Positions 1 to 6,880 of a DNA stretch of 42,773 nt are shown piece after piece; position 1 is the first letter of the stretch; each line of letters begins with the position of its first letter. Below the pieces are notes generated by a model that had not been told where the DNA came from, made no database searches, and saw nothing but the letters and a program-made list of their open reading frames with translations. The position numbers and the translations under genes are program-made. Source of the stretch: a virus; IMG/VR virus record IMGVR_UViG_3300011253_001100, positions 1-42,773 of that record; one strand, 5' to 3'.

Positions 1-16
1 CCGGGTCGCCGCCGGG
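1..16. repeat. Terminal 16-base direct repeat, left copy
   Basis: The first 16 bases (CCGGGTCGCCGCCGGG) are identical to bases 42758-42773. This is the overlap expected when a circular or terminally redundant molecule is assembled and opened at an arbitrary point. It is far shorter than the roughly 160-base terminal repeat of T7, so it may be an assembly overlap and not the physical end. Confidence 0.8.
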
Positions 17-90
17 TGGCCGCCGAGCTCGCGCCGGGTGGCCGCCGGGAGCTCGCCGCCGGGTGGCCGCCGGGTGGCCGCCCCTAGCGT
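1..90. repeat. GGGTGGCCGCC / GAGCTC word repeat, left end
   Basis: The stretch is built almost wholly from the words GGGTGGCCGCC, GCCGCC and GAGCTCGC. It joins seamlessly in style to the repeat at 42515-42773 if the ends are joined, so the two are one array in a circular molecule. No reading frame here looks coding. Confidence 0.75.
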
Positions 91-422
91 CCTCGCGGCC
101 CCCCGTCAAGCCCCTGGCGGCCGGAATTCGGCCCCCTTTCGGGTGGGGGAAGATGTCCCCCTCGAGGTGCCCAGGTGGGCACCAGGTCGCGGGAAGATAG
201 CCGCTCCTGGCCGTTGGAGGCCCTCCCCCGGGGTCTGGGCCCTCCTGGCGGCGCGTGCGCTCCTGGCGTCTCCTGGGCCCATTTCCGACCTTGTGAGCTC
301 GCGCCCCTGGCCTACGCTCCTCCCGATGACGCACGACGAGGCCGTGACGGCCCTTCTGGCGTGCTGGGCGGCCCTCTCGGCCGTCATTCTCGGCCGGGTG
401 AGATTTTCCCGGATTAGGGGGG

Positions 423-451
423 TTGACAGCTTCGGCCCTCCCCCCCATTCT
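423..451 (+). promoter_or_regulatory. Candidate sigma70-type promoter
   Basis: A perfect TTGACA at 423-428 is followed after 17 bases by CATTCT at 446-451, a weak -10 with three of six consensus matches. It stands out in very G+C-rich surroundings and lies about 90 bases before the first plus-strand gene. Confidence 0.4.
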
Positions 452-487
452 GACGACCTCTCGTTTCTCGCTCGACCTGGCCGCGCT

Positions 488-510
488 GGCCGGGTGAGCT
501 CAACCCGGCC
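488..510 (+). other. Perfect 8-bp hairpin before the first gene
   Basis: GGCCGGGT (488-495) and ACCCGGCC (503-510) flank a 7-base loop, GAGCTCA. It lies between the promoter candidate and the ATG at 541. There is no T run, so a leader structure or attenuator is more likely than a simple terminator. Confidence 0.5.
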
Positions 511-540
511 GGGTTCCCCCGGCCCTACCAGACCCGACAG

Positions 541-2175
541 ATGACACTCACGACTACCAACATCCCCCCCGCGCAACGGCGCGCCCCGATCACCGACAAC
601 GACACGCTTGTCTCTCACGCCATGCCATCGGTCGAGCTCTTCCCCGAGCTCGCCGAGCCCTCCCCGCTGTTCATCCCGACTCCCCCGGCCGAGCTCCCGG
701 CGTTCGACGAGGACGCCGAGAGGAGCATCGCCGACCTCTCCCCGGCCGCCCTCGCCACCCTCTCCGGGTTCTCGGAGGCCACGGTCTCCCGGGTCCTCGT
801 TCTGTTCCCGGAGCGGCGCGTCCTCCTCGCCGTCGACCCGTGGAACGGGGCCGTCCGCGAGACCGTTCTAGCGGCCACGTCCGACCCGTACCTCGACCTC
901 CGGTGCGCCGTCGCCATCGGCACCGAGCTCGCGCTGGCGACGCTCTCCGCCGACGAATTCGCGCGCTGGACGCGCGGCCGCGTCGGAGCCTCCGAGCGTG
1001 CCTTCCGCGAGTCGTCCATCCCGGCCGTCTTCGACCCGACTCGCCTCGGCCGGGCCGTCTCGGAGCGCCAGTTCCCGCGTGCCCTCCTCCGCGTCGCCGA
1101 GGCCGGGGCCCCGTGCATCACCGCCCCTAGGTCGCTCTCGCACGGCACCGACTCCATCGACCACGACCCCGCCATCGCAGCATTGCGGCACGTCTTCGCG
1201 CACGGCCGGAGCGGCTCGTCCGTGGACCCGGCCGGAGACCTCATCCGCCCCGGCGTCGCCTTCGCCGACGTGGACTCGCGCGTCTGGTCGGTCCGCACCT
1301 TCCCCCTCTGGCCGTTCACGGACGGGCCCCGCACGCTCGCCGACGTGGACGCCCCTTCCCTCCCCGTGAGTCCCCTCGTCGGTGCGACCGTGACTCACGC
1401 CGACGTTGAGGAGCTCCACGAGCACGGCGCGTGCTGGTCGGGCATCGTCGACGCCCTCGAAGCCTTCGGTGCCACGTTCGAGCAACAGACCCCGACGTGC
1501 TGCGAGTGCGGCCAGGAGATCGAGCACGGCGACCCTGGCGACGAGCCTGTCGTCGAGTGCGTCCCGTTCACGCTCGACGCCGAAGACGTGCGGTATCTGT
1601 ACCGGGAAGGCTGGTCGAACGCGGCCCGCGAGATTCTCGACCTCGACGAGAGCGAGACCCCCGAGCGCTGGAGCTACTCCCTCGCCGAGCTCCACGAGCT
1701 CCCGACCTTCCGCGTCTCCTCGTGGATGCTCGACGTGCCGAGGACGCTTCGCCTCCTCGTGGAAGAGGAGGAGCTCGACGAGGACGCGGACGCGGACACT
1801 GTGAACGCCGTGCGCGAGCTCCTCGCTCAGTGCTCCACGAACGGCGTCATCCCGCCGTGCTCCGCCGTGTTCTCCGAGCGCTACGCGCGCTCAGCGATCC
1901 GCTGGTCTCTCCTGGGCGGAAGGTCAAGCTCGTGGGCGCACCGACAGCTTCGTCTCCACGTCGGCGACTCCACGCTGAGCGCGATCGAGCTCGCTAGCTT
2001 CGCGGGCGGCGTGATCCTCCGCGCTCTCGGCGGGAGTCGAGTGACTCTCCGCGGGATGGCGAACGAACGTCTGCCCGTCATCGCTTCCGAGGTGACGACC
2101 GATCACCCGACCTCCATCTGGGCCCGCACCATCGCGGCCACTCCCCTCGGCGCGTATCGCATCCCGAACGCGTAG
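541..2175 (+). CDS. Hypothetical protein, 544 aa, beside the terminal repeat
   Basis: I do not recognise this protein. It is acidic, rich in Glu-Leu and Ala, with no signal peptide or membrane segment. A cysteine cluster (TCCECGQEIEHG near residue 320, a further Cys about 12 residues on) could bind a metal. The ATG at 541 has no Shine-Dalgarno site; an alternative in-frame start is the Met at 625, which begins MPSVELFPE. Coding is supported by the long uninterrupted frame and G/C-ending codons. Many Glu-Leu pairs are written GAG CTC, the same hexamer that dominates the neighbouring non-coding repeats, so gene and repeat share a compositional bias. It sits first in the rightward left arm; in T7-like phages this position often carries host-takeover or anti-defence genes, but that is only positional inference. 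Confidence 0.7.
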   Translation: MTLTTTNIPPAQRRAPITDNDTLVSHAMPSVELFPELAEPSPLFIPTPPAELPAFDEDAERSIADLSPAALATLSGFSEATVSRVLVLFPERRVLLAVDPWNGAVRETVLAATSDPYLDLRCAVAIGTELALATLSADEFARWTRGRVGASERAFRESSIPAVFDPTRLGRAVSERQFPRALLRVAEAGAPCITAPRSLSHGTDSIDHDPAIAALRHVFAHGRSGSSVDPAGDLIRPGVAFADVDSRVWSVRTFPLWPFTDGPRTLADVDAPSLPVSPLVGATVTHADVEELHEHGACWSGIVDALEAFGATFEQQTPTCCECGQEIEHGDPGDEPVVECVPFTLDAEDVRYLYREGWSNAAREILDLDESETPERWSYSLAELHELPTFRVSSWMLDVPRTLRLLVEEEELDEDADADTVNAVRELLAQCSTNGVIPPCSAVFSERYARSAIRWSLLGGRSSSWAHRQLRLHVGDSTLSAIELASFAGGVILRALGGSRVTLRGMANERLPVIASEVTTDHPTSIWARTIAATPLGAYRIPNA

Positions 2176-2267
2176 GCCAGTCCACGCCGAGGGGGGCGCG
2201 TTGCCCTCCTCGGCATTCCACCTCCCGGCCGCGATGACGCGGCCACCCGAACCACGAGAACCTAGCC

Positions 2268-2822
2268 ATGCAGAACTACATCGACCTTGCCCCCAACACC
2301 TCCGCCATCACGACCCCGGCCGCACGTCTCACGGCGGCCCTCCACGAGCTCCGCGCTGGCGGCCCCGGCCGCGAGCTCCGCGAGCTCACTCCCCGCGCCG
2401 CCGTCATTCTCGACGAGGCCGCCGAGGCCCTCTCGGCCGCGACGCTCCTCGCCGACTCGACGGCGCGCGCTCTCCTGGCCAAGCTCGTCACGAGCGCGGC
2501 CGCTGACGGCCAGGACGCGGAGCGCTCCGAGCTCCTCCTTTGGGCCGCCGAGCTCCTCGTCGAGTTCACGGGCGAGGAGACCCCTTCCGGCCTCGCGCCG
2601 TTCGCCGAGCTCGCCGCGCTCCTCGCTCTCCATGCCCAGGTCGGGCGCGAAGACGCCGAGGAGTTCGGGACCCCGCTCGACGGGGACGCCCAGGTTCCGG
2701 AAGGGACGAGCCTCCTCCTCGCCGGGTGCATCACCAGGATCGACCCGTTCCTGACGCAGCTGTCCCGGCCCCTCGCGGACGCCCTCGCGTTCGCCGTGCA
2801 ATCTCAGGTCGCCGGGCGCTAG
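2268..2822 (+). CDS. Hypothetical alpha-helical protein, 184 aa
   Basis: Not recognised. The sequence is almost entirely helix-forming (long runs of Ala, Leu, Glu), with no Cys cluster, signal peptide or clear membrane span. It starts at ATG 2268 after a 92-base gap from the preceding gene; no ribosome site is evident. GAG CTC codon pairs are again frequent, as in the upstream gene and the repeat that begins just after its stop. It may form a two-gene unit with the 544-residue protein. Coding is likely but less certain than for genes with family matches, because open frames are common at this base composition. Confidence 0.6.
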   Translation: MQNYIDLAPNTSAITTPAARLTAALHELRAGGPGRELRELTPRAAVILDEAAEALSAATLLADSTARALLAKLVTSAAADGQDAERSELLLWAAELLVEFTGEETPSGLAPFAELAALLALHAQVGREDAEEFGTPLDGDAQVPEGTSLLLAGCITRIDPFLTQLSRPLADALAFAVQSQVAGR

Positions 2823-2910
2823 GCCGCCGACCTTCGCCGGGGGGCCGTTCTCCCCGGTGCTCTCTCGGAGCCCCTCGACGCCGCGCGCGCCGGGGGGCTC
2901 CTCTCGTTCA

Positions 2911-3740
2911 CGAGCTCCGCGAGCTCGACCTGGCCGCCGAAGAGCTCGTCCGCGAGCACGGCCGCGACGCCGACGAGCTCCTCGACCCGGCTCGACGAGC
3001 TCGACGAGCTCCCGGCCGCGAGCTCCGCGAGCCCCTCGCCGCGACGAGCTCCGCGAGCTCGACCCCCGGCCGAGCCCCTCGCCGCGACGAGCTCGACCCG
3101 GCCACGAGCTCCGCCACGAGCGCGGCCGCGACGAGGACGACGCTCTCCGGCCGCCCGGTACTCAAGTACCCGGAGAGCGGCTCCTGGGCCCTCCTGGCGG
3201 CCCCCCTCGCGGCCTGGTCGCGGCCTGGTCGCGCCCCTGGGCCCTCGCCGCGAGCTCGACCTGGCCGCCGACGAGCTCCGCGAGCTCGACCTGGCCGCGA
3301 GCCCCTCGCCGCGCCGGGTCCGCTCGCCGCTCCACGGCTCGAGGAGGACGAGCGGCTCCTCTCGACGCTCTGTAGGCCCGCTGGAGGCCGTTGGAGCCCT
3401 CGGCCCGACCCAAACCACCTGGGCGGTCCCCGTGGCCTCCTGGCCCCTCTCACGGCCCTTAGAACGGAAGCCCCCCCTGGCGGCCCCTAGAACGGCCCCC
3501 CTGGCGGCCCCTCGGCCCCTCCTGGGCTCCTGGCGGCCTCCTGGCGGCCCCTGGCGGCCCCTCGCCGCGAGCTCCGCGAGCTCGACCTGGCCCCGGCCGC
3601 GAGCTCGACCTGGCCCCGTCCGCGAGCCCCTCGCCGCGAGCTCGCCGGGTGGCCGCCGGGCCCCTCGACCTGGCCGCCGAGCTCGACCTGGCCGGGCCCC
3701 TCGCCGCGAGCTCCGCGAGCCCCTCGCCGCGAGCTCCGCG
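2911..3740. repeat. GAGCTC-dense word repeat
   Basis: I count 21 GAGCTC hexamers in about 830 bases, mostly inside longer words such as GCGAGCTCCGCGAGCTCGAC, GACCTGGCCGCC and GAGCCCCTCGCCGCGA. Between 3474 and 3566 the array changes to tandem CCTGGCGGCCCCT. Units vary in order and spacing, so it is a word mosaic and not a simple tandem repeat. The GAGCTC and GGGTGGCCGCC words also occur at both ends of the window. Confidence 0.8.
3142..3178. other. Two-tier hairpin inside the repeat region
   Basis: The outer arms GCTCTCCG (3142-3149) and CGGAGAGC (3171-3178) enclose inner arms GGTACT (3157-3162) and AGTACC (3165-3170) with a 2-base loop. This is the only local break in the GAGCTC array with A/T-containing symmetric sequence. 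It could be a terminator for the two-gene unit at 541-2822 or a protein-binding site. Confidence 0.5.
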
Positions 3741-3980
3741 ACCTGGGCAAAAACCCGTCCGATCACACTCGCGCGGCGCACAATTTCGACCCCCCCTCCC
3801 CGACCTGGGCGAGCCCTTGGCCGAGGATCATGGCATCCTCCGCCGACCCCCCGTTGTGCCCCCGTTGCGCACCTCGAGGGGCCCAGTTAGGACCCCCCCA
3901 GGGACCCCCAGGGGCAGGGGGGGAGCCGCGGCGGAGACGACCACGATATGCCCCCTCAGGTGCATCACGAAACATTCCCC

Positions 3981-4009
3981 TTGCAGCCAACCTGGCCCCA
4001 ACCTACAAT
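3981..4009 (+). promoter_or_regulatory. Candidate promoter giving a leaderless transcript
   Basis: TACAAT (4004-4009) matches the -10 consensus at five of six positions. A weak -35, TTGCAG (3981-3986), lies 17 bases upstream. Only five bases separate the -10 from the ATG at 4015, so transcription would start at or next to the start codon. Confidence 0.5.
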
Positions 4010-4014
4010 CCACC

Positions 4015-4416
4015 ATGAAGCTCACCATCACCCGCCTGCTCCGCCGCCTCCGGCGCCGACTCGGCATCTACACCGACGCCGAAGTCGAGGACCTCCTCAA
4101 CGACCTCGCAGCCGCCCAGCGCCGACTCAGCGACATCGAGGACGACCTCTCTGTCACCTCGGCCCTCGGAGCCGCCGTCCACGGCCTCTCGATGGACCTC
4201 CGCCAGGACACCAATAGAGTCGTCTCCGACGTCCTCCTGCCGCCCGAGATCGCGCTGAGCGTCTTGAAGGTGGCCGCGAGGGGGCTACGAGGTCCTGTCG
4301 CCTACCACGGCGACTGTGACCTCGTGCTGTTCGGCGCCAACGTGGGCGCCTACGAGCCGCCGCAGTTCTGCGCCGACGATGTCACCCCGATCCTGATCGT
4401 CACCAGACCGCGGTAA
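4015..4416 (+). CDS. Hypothetical protein, 133 aa, basic N-terminus
   Basis: First gene of the tightly packed plus-strand operon. Not recognised. Residues 1-17 are strongly basic (MKLTITRLLRRLRRRLG), followed by an acidic helical stretch, residues 20-45, likely to form a short coiled coil, and a more hydrophobic C-terminal half. The start at 4015 was chosen because the frame upstream runs through repeat sequence and because a good -10 element lies five bases before it. A DNA- or RNA-binding role is possible from the basic N-terminus, but no known fold is visible. Confidence 0.65.
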   Translation: MKLTITRLLRRLRRRLGIYTDAEVEDLLNDLAAAQRRLSDIEDDLSVTSALGAAVHGLSMDLRQDTNRVVSDVLLPPEIALSVLKVAARGLRGPVAYHGDCDLVLFGANVGAYEPPQFCADDVTPILIVTRPR

Positions 4417-4457
4417 GTCCCCGGCAACACCTCACTTCTGTCACCACGAAACCGAGA

Positions 4458-4670
4458 ATGACCGTCTCAACCATCACCGACGCGGACGCCATCAGGGCGT
4501 GCCGCATCCTCGTCGAGTTCGTCGCCATGGGCGCCCTGGAGGTCGACGACGTCCCCGGGTACCCCGAGGTCTACATGATCGCCACCGGGGAGAAGCCCCC
4601 GACCGACCACGCCGCCTTCGTCAAGAGGCTCATCACCTCGCTCTCCTTCCTGACCAGCACCACCGACTGA
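4458..4670 (+). CDS. Hypothetical small acidic protein, 70 aa
   Basis: Not recognised. Begins MTVSTITDADAIRAC and ends three bases before the next start, consistent with translational coupling. It has mixed helix and turn character and no membrane segment or metal motif. Codons end mostly in G or C, as in its neighbours, which supports coding. Confidence 0.6.
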   Translation: MTVSTITDADAIRACRILVEFVAMGALEVDDVPGYPEVYMIATGEKPPTDHAAFVKRLITSLSFLTSTTD

Positions 4671-4673
4671 CCC

Positions 4674-5018
4674 ATGGCCGAGTACCAGAACCCCACCGCT
4701 CGCGTCGCCCGCGAGGTGATGAACGAGCGGAACAACCAGGATGCCCGCTGGGGCGAGCAGAACCACCCCGACCACCACCCCGCCGTGTGCCCCGAAGTCC
4801 CGGCGTGGGCCGTCTACGACCTCCCCTCCGAGCTCGAAGTCAAGGAGACCTGCGAGGAGGACCGCGAGGCCGGTAGCCTGTCGTGGTCGGTCATCCTCCT
4901 CGAAGAGGTCGTGGAGGCCCTCAGCGCGGGGACGGTCGAGGACCGCCGGGCCGAGCTCATCCAGGTGGCCGCGGTCGCGCAGGCTTGGATCGAGTGCATC
5001 GACCGGAGGCAGGCATGA
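4674..5018 (+). CDS. MazG-like (all-alpha NTP pyrophosphohydrolase) candidate
   Basis: The 114-residue protein has the layout of small phage all-alpha NTP pyrophosphohydrolases, which hydrolyse (d)NTPs to (d)NMP and pyrophosphate. Near residues 15-28 is ERNNQDARWGEQNHPD, a lead-in I associate with this family. A metal-binding helix follows, with ILLEEVVEAL near residues 75-84, then RAELIQVAAVAQAW near 93-106, the expected second acidic helix. Neighbours fit a host-takeover or nucleotide-pool operon, and two further nucleotide hydrolases lie on the minus strand at 31394-32520. Family assignment is by motif reading only; a MazG-unrelated four-helix protein cannot be excluded. Confidence 0.6.
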   Translation: MAEYQNPTARVAREVMNERNNQDARWGEQNHPDHHPAVCPEVPAWAVYDLPSELEVKETCEEDREAGSLSWSVILLEEVVEALSAGTVEDRRAELIQVAAVAQAWIECIDRRQA

Positions 5019-5230
5019 ACACCCCCGCGCAGGAGCAGGAAAGGTACGTCAATCAACTGATCCGCCGCGCCAAGGTGGCCGAGGCGAAGCTCGCCAACGA
5101 GCAGTCCGAGCACCAGCTGACGATCGACCAGGTCGACGCTGCGGCCTCCGGGAGGATCAGCTTCGGCAGCAGGCCGGTCGTGGACAAGGTCTGTGCCCTC
5201 TACAAGGCGGCGGAGGCCACCCGTGGCTAG
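5015..5230 (+). CDS. Hypothetical helical protein, 71 aa
   Basis: The ATG at 5015 overlaps the previous stop (ATGA) and is preceded by GGAGG five bases away, so the start is well supported. Residues 5-40 are charged and helical and could form a coiled coil. No known family is recognised. Confidence 0.65.
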   Translation: MNTPAQEQERYVNQLIRRAKVAEAKLANEQSEHQLTIDQVDAAASGRISFGSRPVVDKVCALYKAAEATRG

Positions 5231-5477
5231 GAAACCCAAGTACGTCATCACCGCGGACCGCCACCAGTGGATCGTGAACAGGGTCCGCTTCCGCGGCGAG
5301 AAGTCGGCGGAGCCCGGGTCCGAGTACCTCGACCCGATCGGCTACTGCGCGTCCCTCAGGGACGCCCAGCGGTTCGCCGCGGACACCCTGGCCCGCGAGC
5401 TCTGGCCCGCCGAGGGCGTCCCCCTGGAGGAGGTCTACGACCACCTCGTCGCCGAGCACACGGAGGATCGGTCGTGA
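5223..5477 (+). CDS. Hypothetical protein, 84 aa, GTG start
   Basis: The GTG at 5223 lies inside the end of the preceding gene and has GGAGG six bases upstream. The product begins ARKPKYVITADRHQWIVNRV after the initiator and looks like a small alpha/beta protein. Its function is unknown. The overlaps on both sides (8 and 4 bases) tie it into one translationally coupled operon. Confidence 0.65.
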   Translation: MARKPKYVITADRHQWIVNRVRFRGEKSAEPGSEYLDPIGYCASLRDAQRFAADTLARELWPAEGVPLEEVYDHLVAEHTEDRS

Positions 5478-5749
5478 TCGTCTCCAAGGAAGTCCTGGGC
5501 CTCCGCATCCTCAGGGCACGCCGAGCGATCCAGGCCACCCTGCCGGAGATGGAGGTCTCCGGGGTGTCGAAGTCCTCGGTCTGCCGGGCTGAGAACGGCC
5601 AGGCGTACCCGTCCCTCCCCAACCTCATCCTCATCGCCCGCGCCCTGGAGCTCGACCTGAACGAGCTCCTCGCTGACCCCCGGTGTCGGAACTGCGGCCA
5701 GCTAACAGTCTCCGATCAGAGCTCCTGCGCGGACTGCACCGGCCACTGA
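5474..5749 (+). CDS. XRE-family helix-turn-helix regulator with C-terminal Cys pairs
   Basis: A 91-residue protein starting at GTG 5474 (GTGA overlap, GGAGG upstream). Residues about 7-62 fit the XRE/Cro-type DNA-binding fold: LGLRILRARRAIQATLPEME, then the recognition-helix region GVSKSSVCRAENGQAYPSLP, then LILIARALELDLNELLA. The last 25 residues contain two Cys-x-x-Cys pairs (CRNC and CADC), likely a small zinc ribbon. In a phage with an integrase it is the only visible candidate for a lysogeny repressor or Cro-like switch protein. However, it sits inside an operon and not beside the integrase, so control of the adjacent methyltransferase is an equally good idea. Confidence 0.75.
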   Translation: MIVSKEVLGLRILRARRAIQATLPEMEVSGVSKSSVCRAENGQAYPSLPNLILIARALELDLNELLADPRCRNCGQLTVSDQSSCADCTGH

Positions 5750-6681
5750 TGCATGACCATCTTCATCTCCTCTCCGTGTGCTCTGGGATCGGAGGACTGG
5801 ACCTCGCAGTCTGCCGCGTCCTCGGCGCCCGGCCTGTGGGTTACGTCGAACGGGAAGTGTTTGCCGCGACCGCCCTCATGGAGAGGATGGCGGAACCGCC
5901 CCTGGCGCCCGCACCTGTCTGGGACGATCTGCAATCCTTCCCTGGAGAGCTCTTTCGCGGCCGAGTGGACGTCATCGCTGGGGGCATCCCGTGTCAGCCC
6001 TACTCCTCCGCGGGAACGCGAGGTGGCCGTAGGGACGACCGGGACCTCCTGGACGTCTTCCTCGACACCGTTCGCACGGTGGGACCCCGCATCGTCATCC
6101 TGGAGAACGTGCGCGCCTTCGCCGCGCAGGGCGGCCTCGCGCGCCTGCTCCACGGCCTTGCCTGCCTCGGGTTCGATGCGGAGTGGGCTGCTGTTCGAGC
6201 GTCCGATGCCGGTGCCCCTCACCGACGAGACCGACTCTTCGTTCTGGCCTACGCCGATGGCGAGGGACTGGAAGGTGGACTCCCCGGAGAACTCGCCCGG
6301 CGTGCCGCCGCCGCTGTCGAGGCTGGTGCTCCGATGCCCCGAGCTCTGGCCCACGGTGACCGCGGGGGACTCGAAGGCGTCGGGGAGCCGGACGGCGGCG
6401 GGCTCGAAGGCTCACCCGGGGACGTCCCTGACCGACGCGGTGACCACTGGAGACTCCCGTGGCCGCCGGGACCGGACGGAGACTGGGACGGGGTCCCGGA
6501 CCACCACCGCCCTGCGACTGAACCCGGTGTTCGTGGAATGGCTGATGGGACTCCCTCCCTGGTGGACTATGCTCAGGTCATGCGAGTAGATCGCATCCGA
6601 GCCCTCGGCAACGCCGTCGTCCCCCAGCAGGCGGAGGCAGCGCTGCTGCACCTGATCCGACAGAGCCATGTTGACGCCTGA
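5749..6681 (+). CDS. DNA (cytosine-5) methyltransferase, with possible internal frame switch
   Basis: It should transfer a methyl group from S-adenosylmethionine to C5 of cytosine in DNA, protecting phage DNA or altering host methylation. The start ATG overlaps the XRE stop (TGATG). In the 310-residue frame I see SVCSGIGG (residues 9-16, SAM site), PCQ (81-83, catalytic Cys), ENV (119-121), GAPHRRDRLF (155-164) and, near the end, RALGNAVVPQ (motif X). The segment 6242-6571 is open in two frames. The +1 frame gives FWPTPMARDWK, ELWPTVTAGDSKASGSR and LNPVFVEWLMGLP, typical of phage methylase target-recognition regions, with 98 of 110 third positions G or C. The annotated frame gives 73 of 110 but also carries family-like words (PWPPGP, EPGVRGMADG). 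The real product may therefore combine frames. Confidence 0.85.
   Translation: MHDHLHLLSVCSGIGGLDLAVCRVLGARPVGYVEREVFAATALMERMAEPPLAPAPVWDDLQSFPGELFRGRVDVIAGGIPCQPYSSAGTRGGRRDDRDLLDVFLDTVRTVGPRIVILENVRAFAAQGGLARLLHGLACLGFDAEWAAVRASDAGAPHRRDRLFVLAYADGEGLEGGLPGELARRAAAAVEAGAPMPRALAHGDRGGLEGVGEPDGGGLEGSPGDVPDRRGDHWRLPWPPGPDGDWDGVPDHHRPATEPGVRGMADGTPSLVDYAQVMRVDRIRALGNAVVPQQAEAALLHLIRQSHVDA
6242..6571 (+). other. Alternative-frame target-recognition segment inside the methyltransferase
   Basis: Read in frame +1 relative to the methyltransferase start, these 110 codons contain three methylase words (FWPTPMARDWK, ELWPTVTAGDSKASG, LNPVFVEWLMGLPPWWT) and a high third-position G+C of 89%. The frame is open from 5753 to 6589. 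It lacks the catalytic motifs upstream and motif X downstream, both of which are in the annotated frame. A complete conventional enzyme would therefore need one switch near 6241 and another near 6575. Confidence 0.7.
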
Positions 6682-6880
6682 TCCCTACGACTACAACGTC
6701 GCCTCCTCCCTCGCCGACAAGTCGGAGTGCCGGTGGCCTCAGCCCAACGAAGAGCGCTGGGCGACCGCCCTCCTCGACGGCGGCAGCCGCGCCGCGGTCT
6801 GCATCGGCGGCACCCTTACCTACTCCCAGGCCCGCGACGCTGCGGACGCCTGGAACGAAACCCAAGAGACCGAAGCATGA
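6668..6880 (+). CDS. Hypothetical protein, 70 aa
   Basis: Overlaps the methyltransferase end by 14 bases and the next gene by 4. The sequence MLTPDPYDYNVASSLADKSE is followed by a short tail rich in Trp and Ala. No family is recognised. G/C-ending codons and the precise overlaps support coding. Confidence 0.6.
   Translation: MLTPDPYDYNVASSLADKSECRWPQPNEERWATALLDGGSRAAVCIGGTLTYSQARDAADAWNETQETEA

Larger units (their letters stand above)
91..540. other. Non-coding leader upstream of the first plus-strand gene
   Basis: No convincing gene. Open frames here on both strands are by-products of high G+C. It contains scattered CTCCTGGCG words also found at 3180-3560, a TTGACA promoter candidate at 423 and a perfect hairpin at 488-510. 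Confidence 0.6.
2823..4014. other. 1.2-kb non-coding, repeat-rich region
   Basis: Long frames exist on both strands but they translate to low-complexity Arg/Pro/Ser or Gly/Arg sequence typical of shadow frames. The region holds the GAGCTC array (2911-3740), a hairpin at 3142-3178, tandem CCTGGCGGCCCCT words at 3474-3566, and the promoter candidate at 3981-4009. Confidence 0.65.

Noticed and set aside
2540-3490. Plus-strand 316-codon frame and opposing minus-strand frames of up to 320 codons in the repeat region
   Set aside because: Products are Arg/Pro/Ser or Gly/Arg/Ser repeats made by the word array; no start signals, no codon-position signal, and they overlap a better gene at 2268-2822.
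5753-6589. The +1 frame of the methyltransferase as an independent full-length gene from the ATG at 5753
   Set aside because: Its first 150 codons are Ser/Pro/Trp-rich shadow sequence with none of the catalytic motifs. Only the 6242-6571 segment looks coding, so I report it as a segment.
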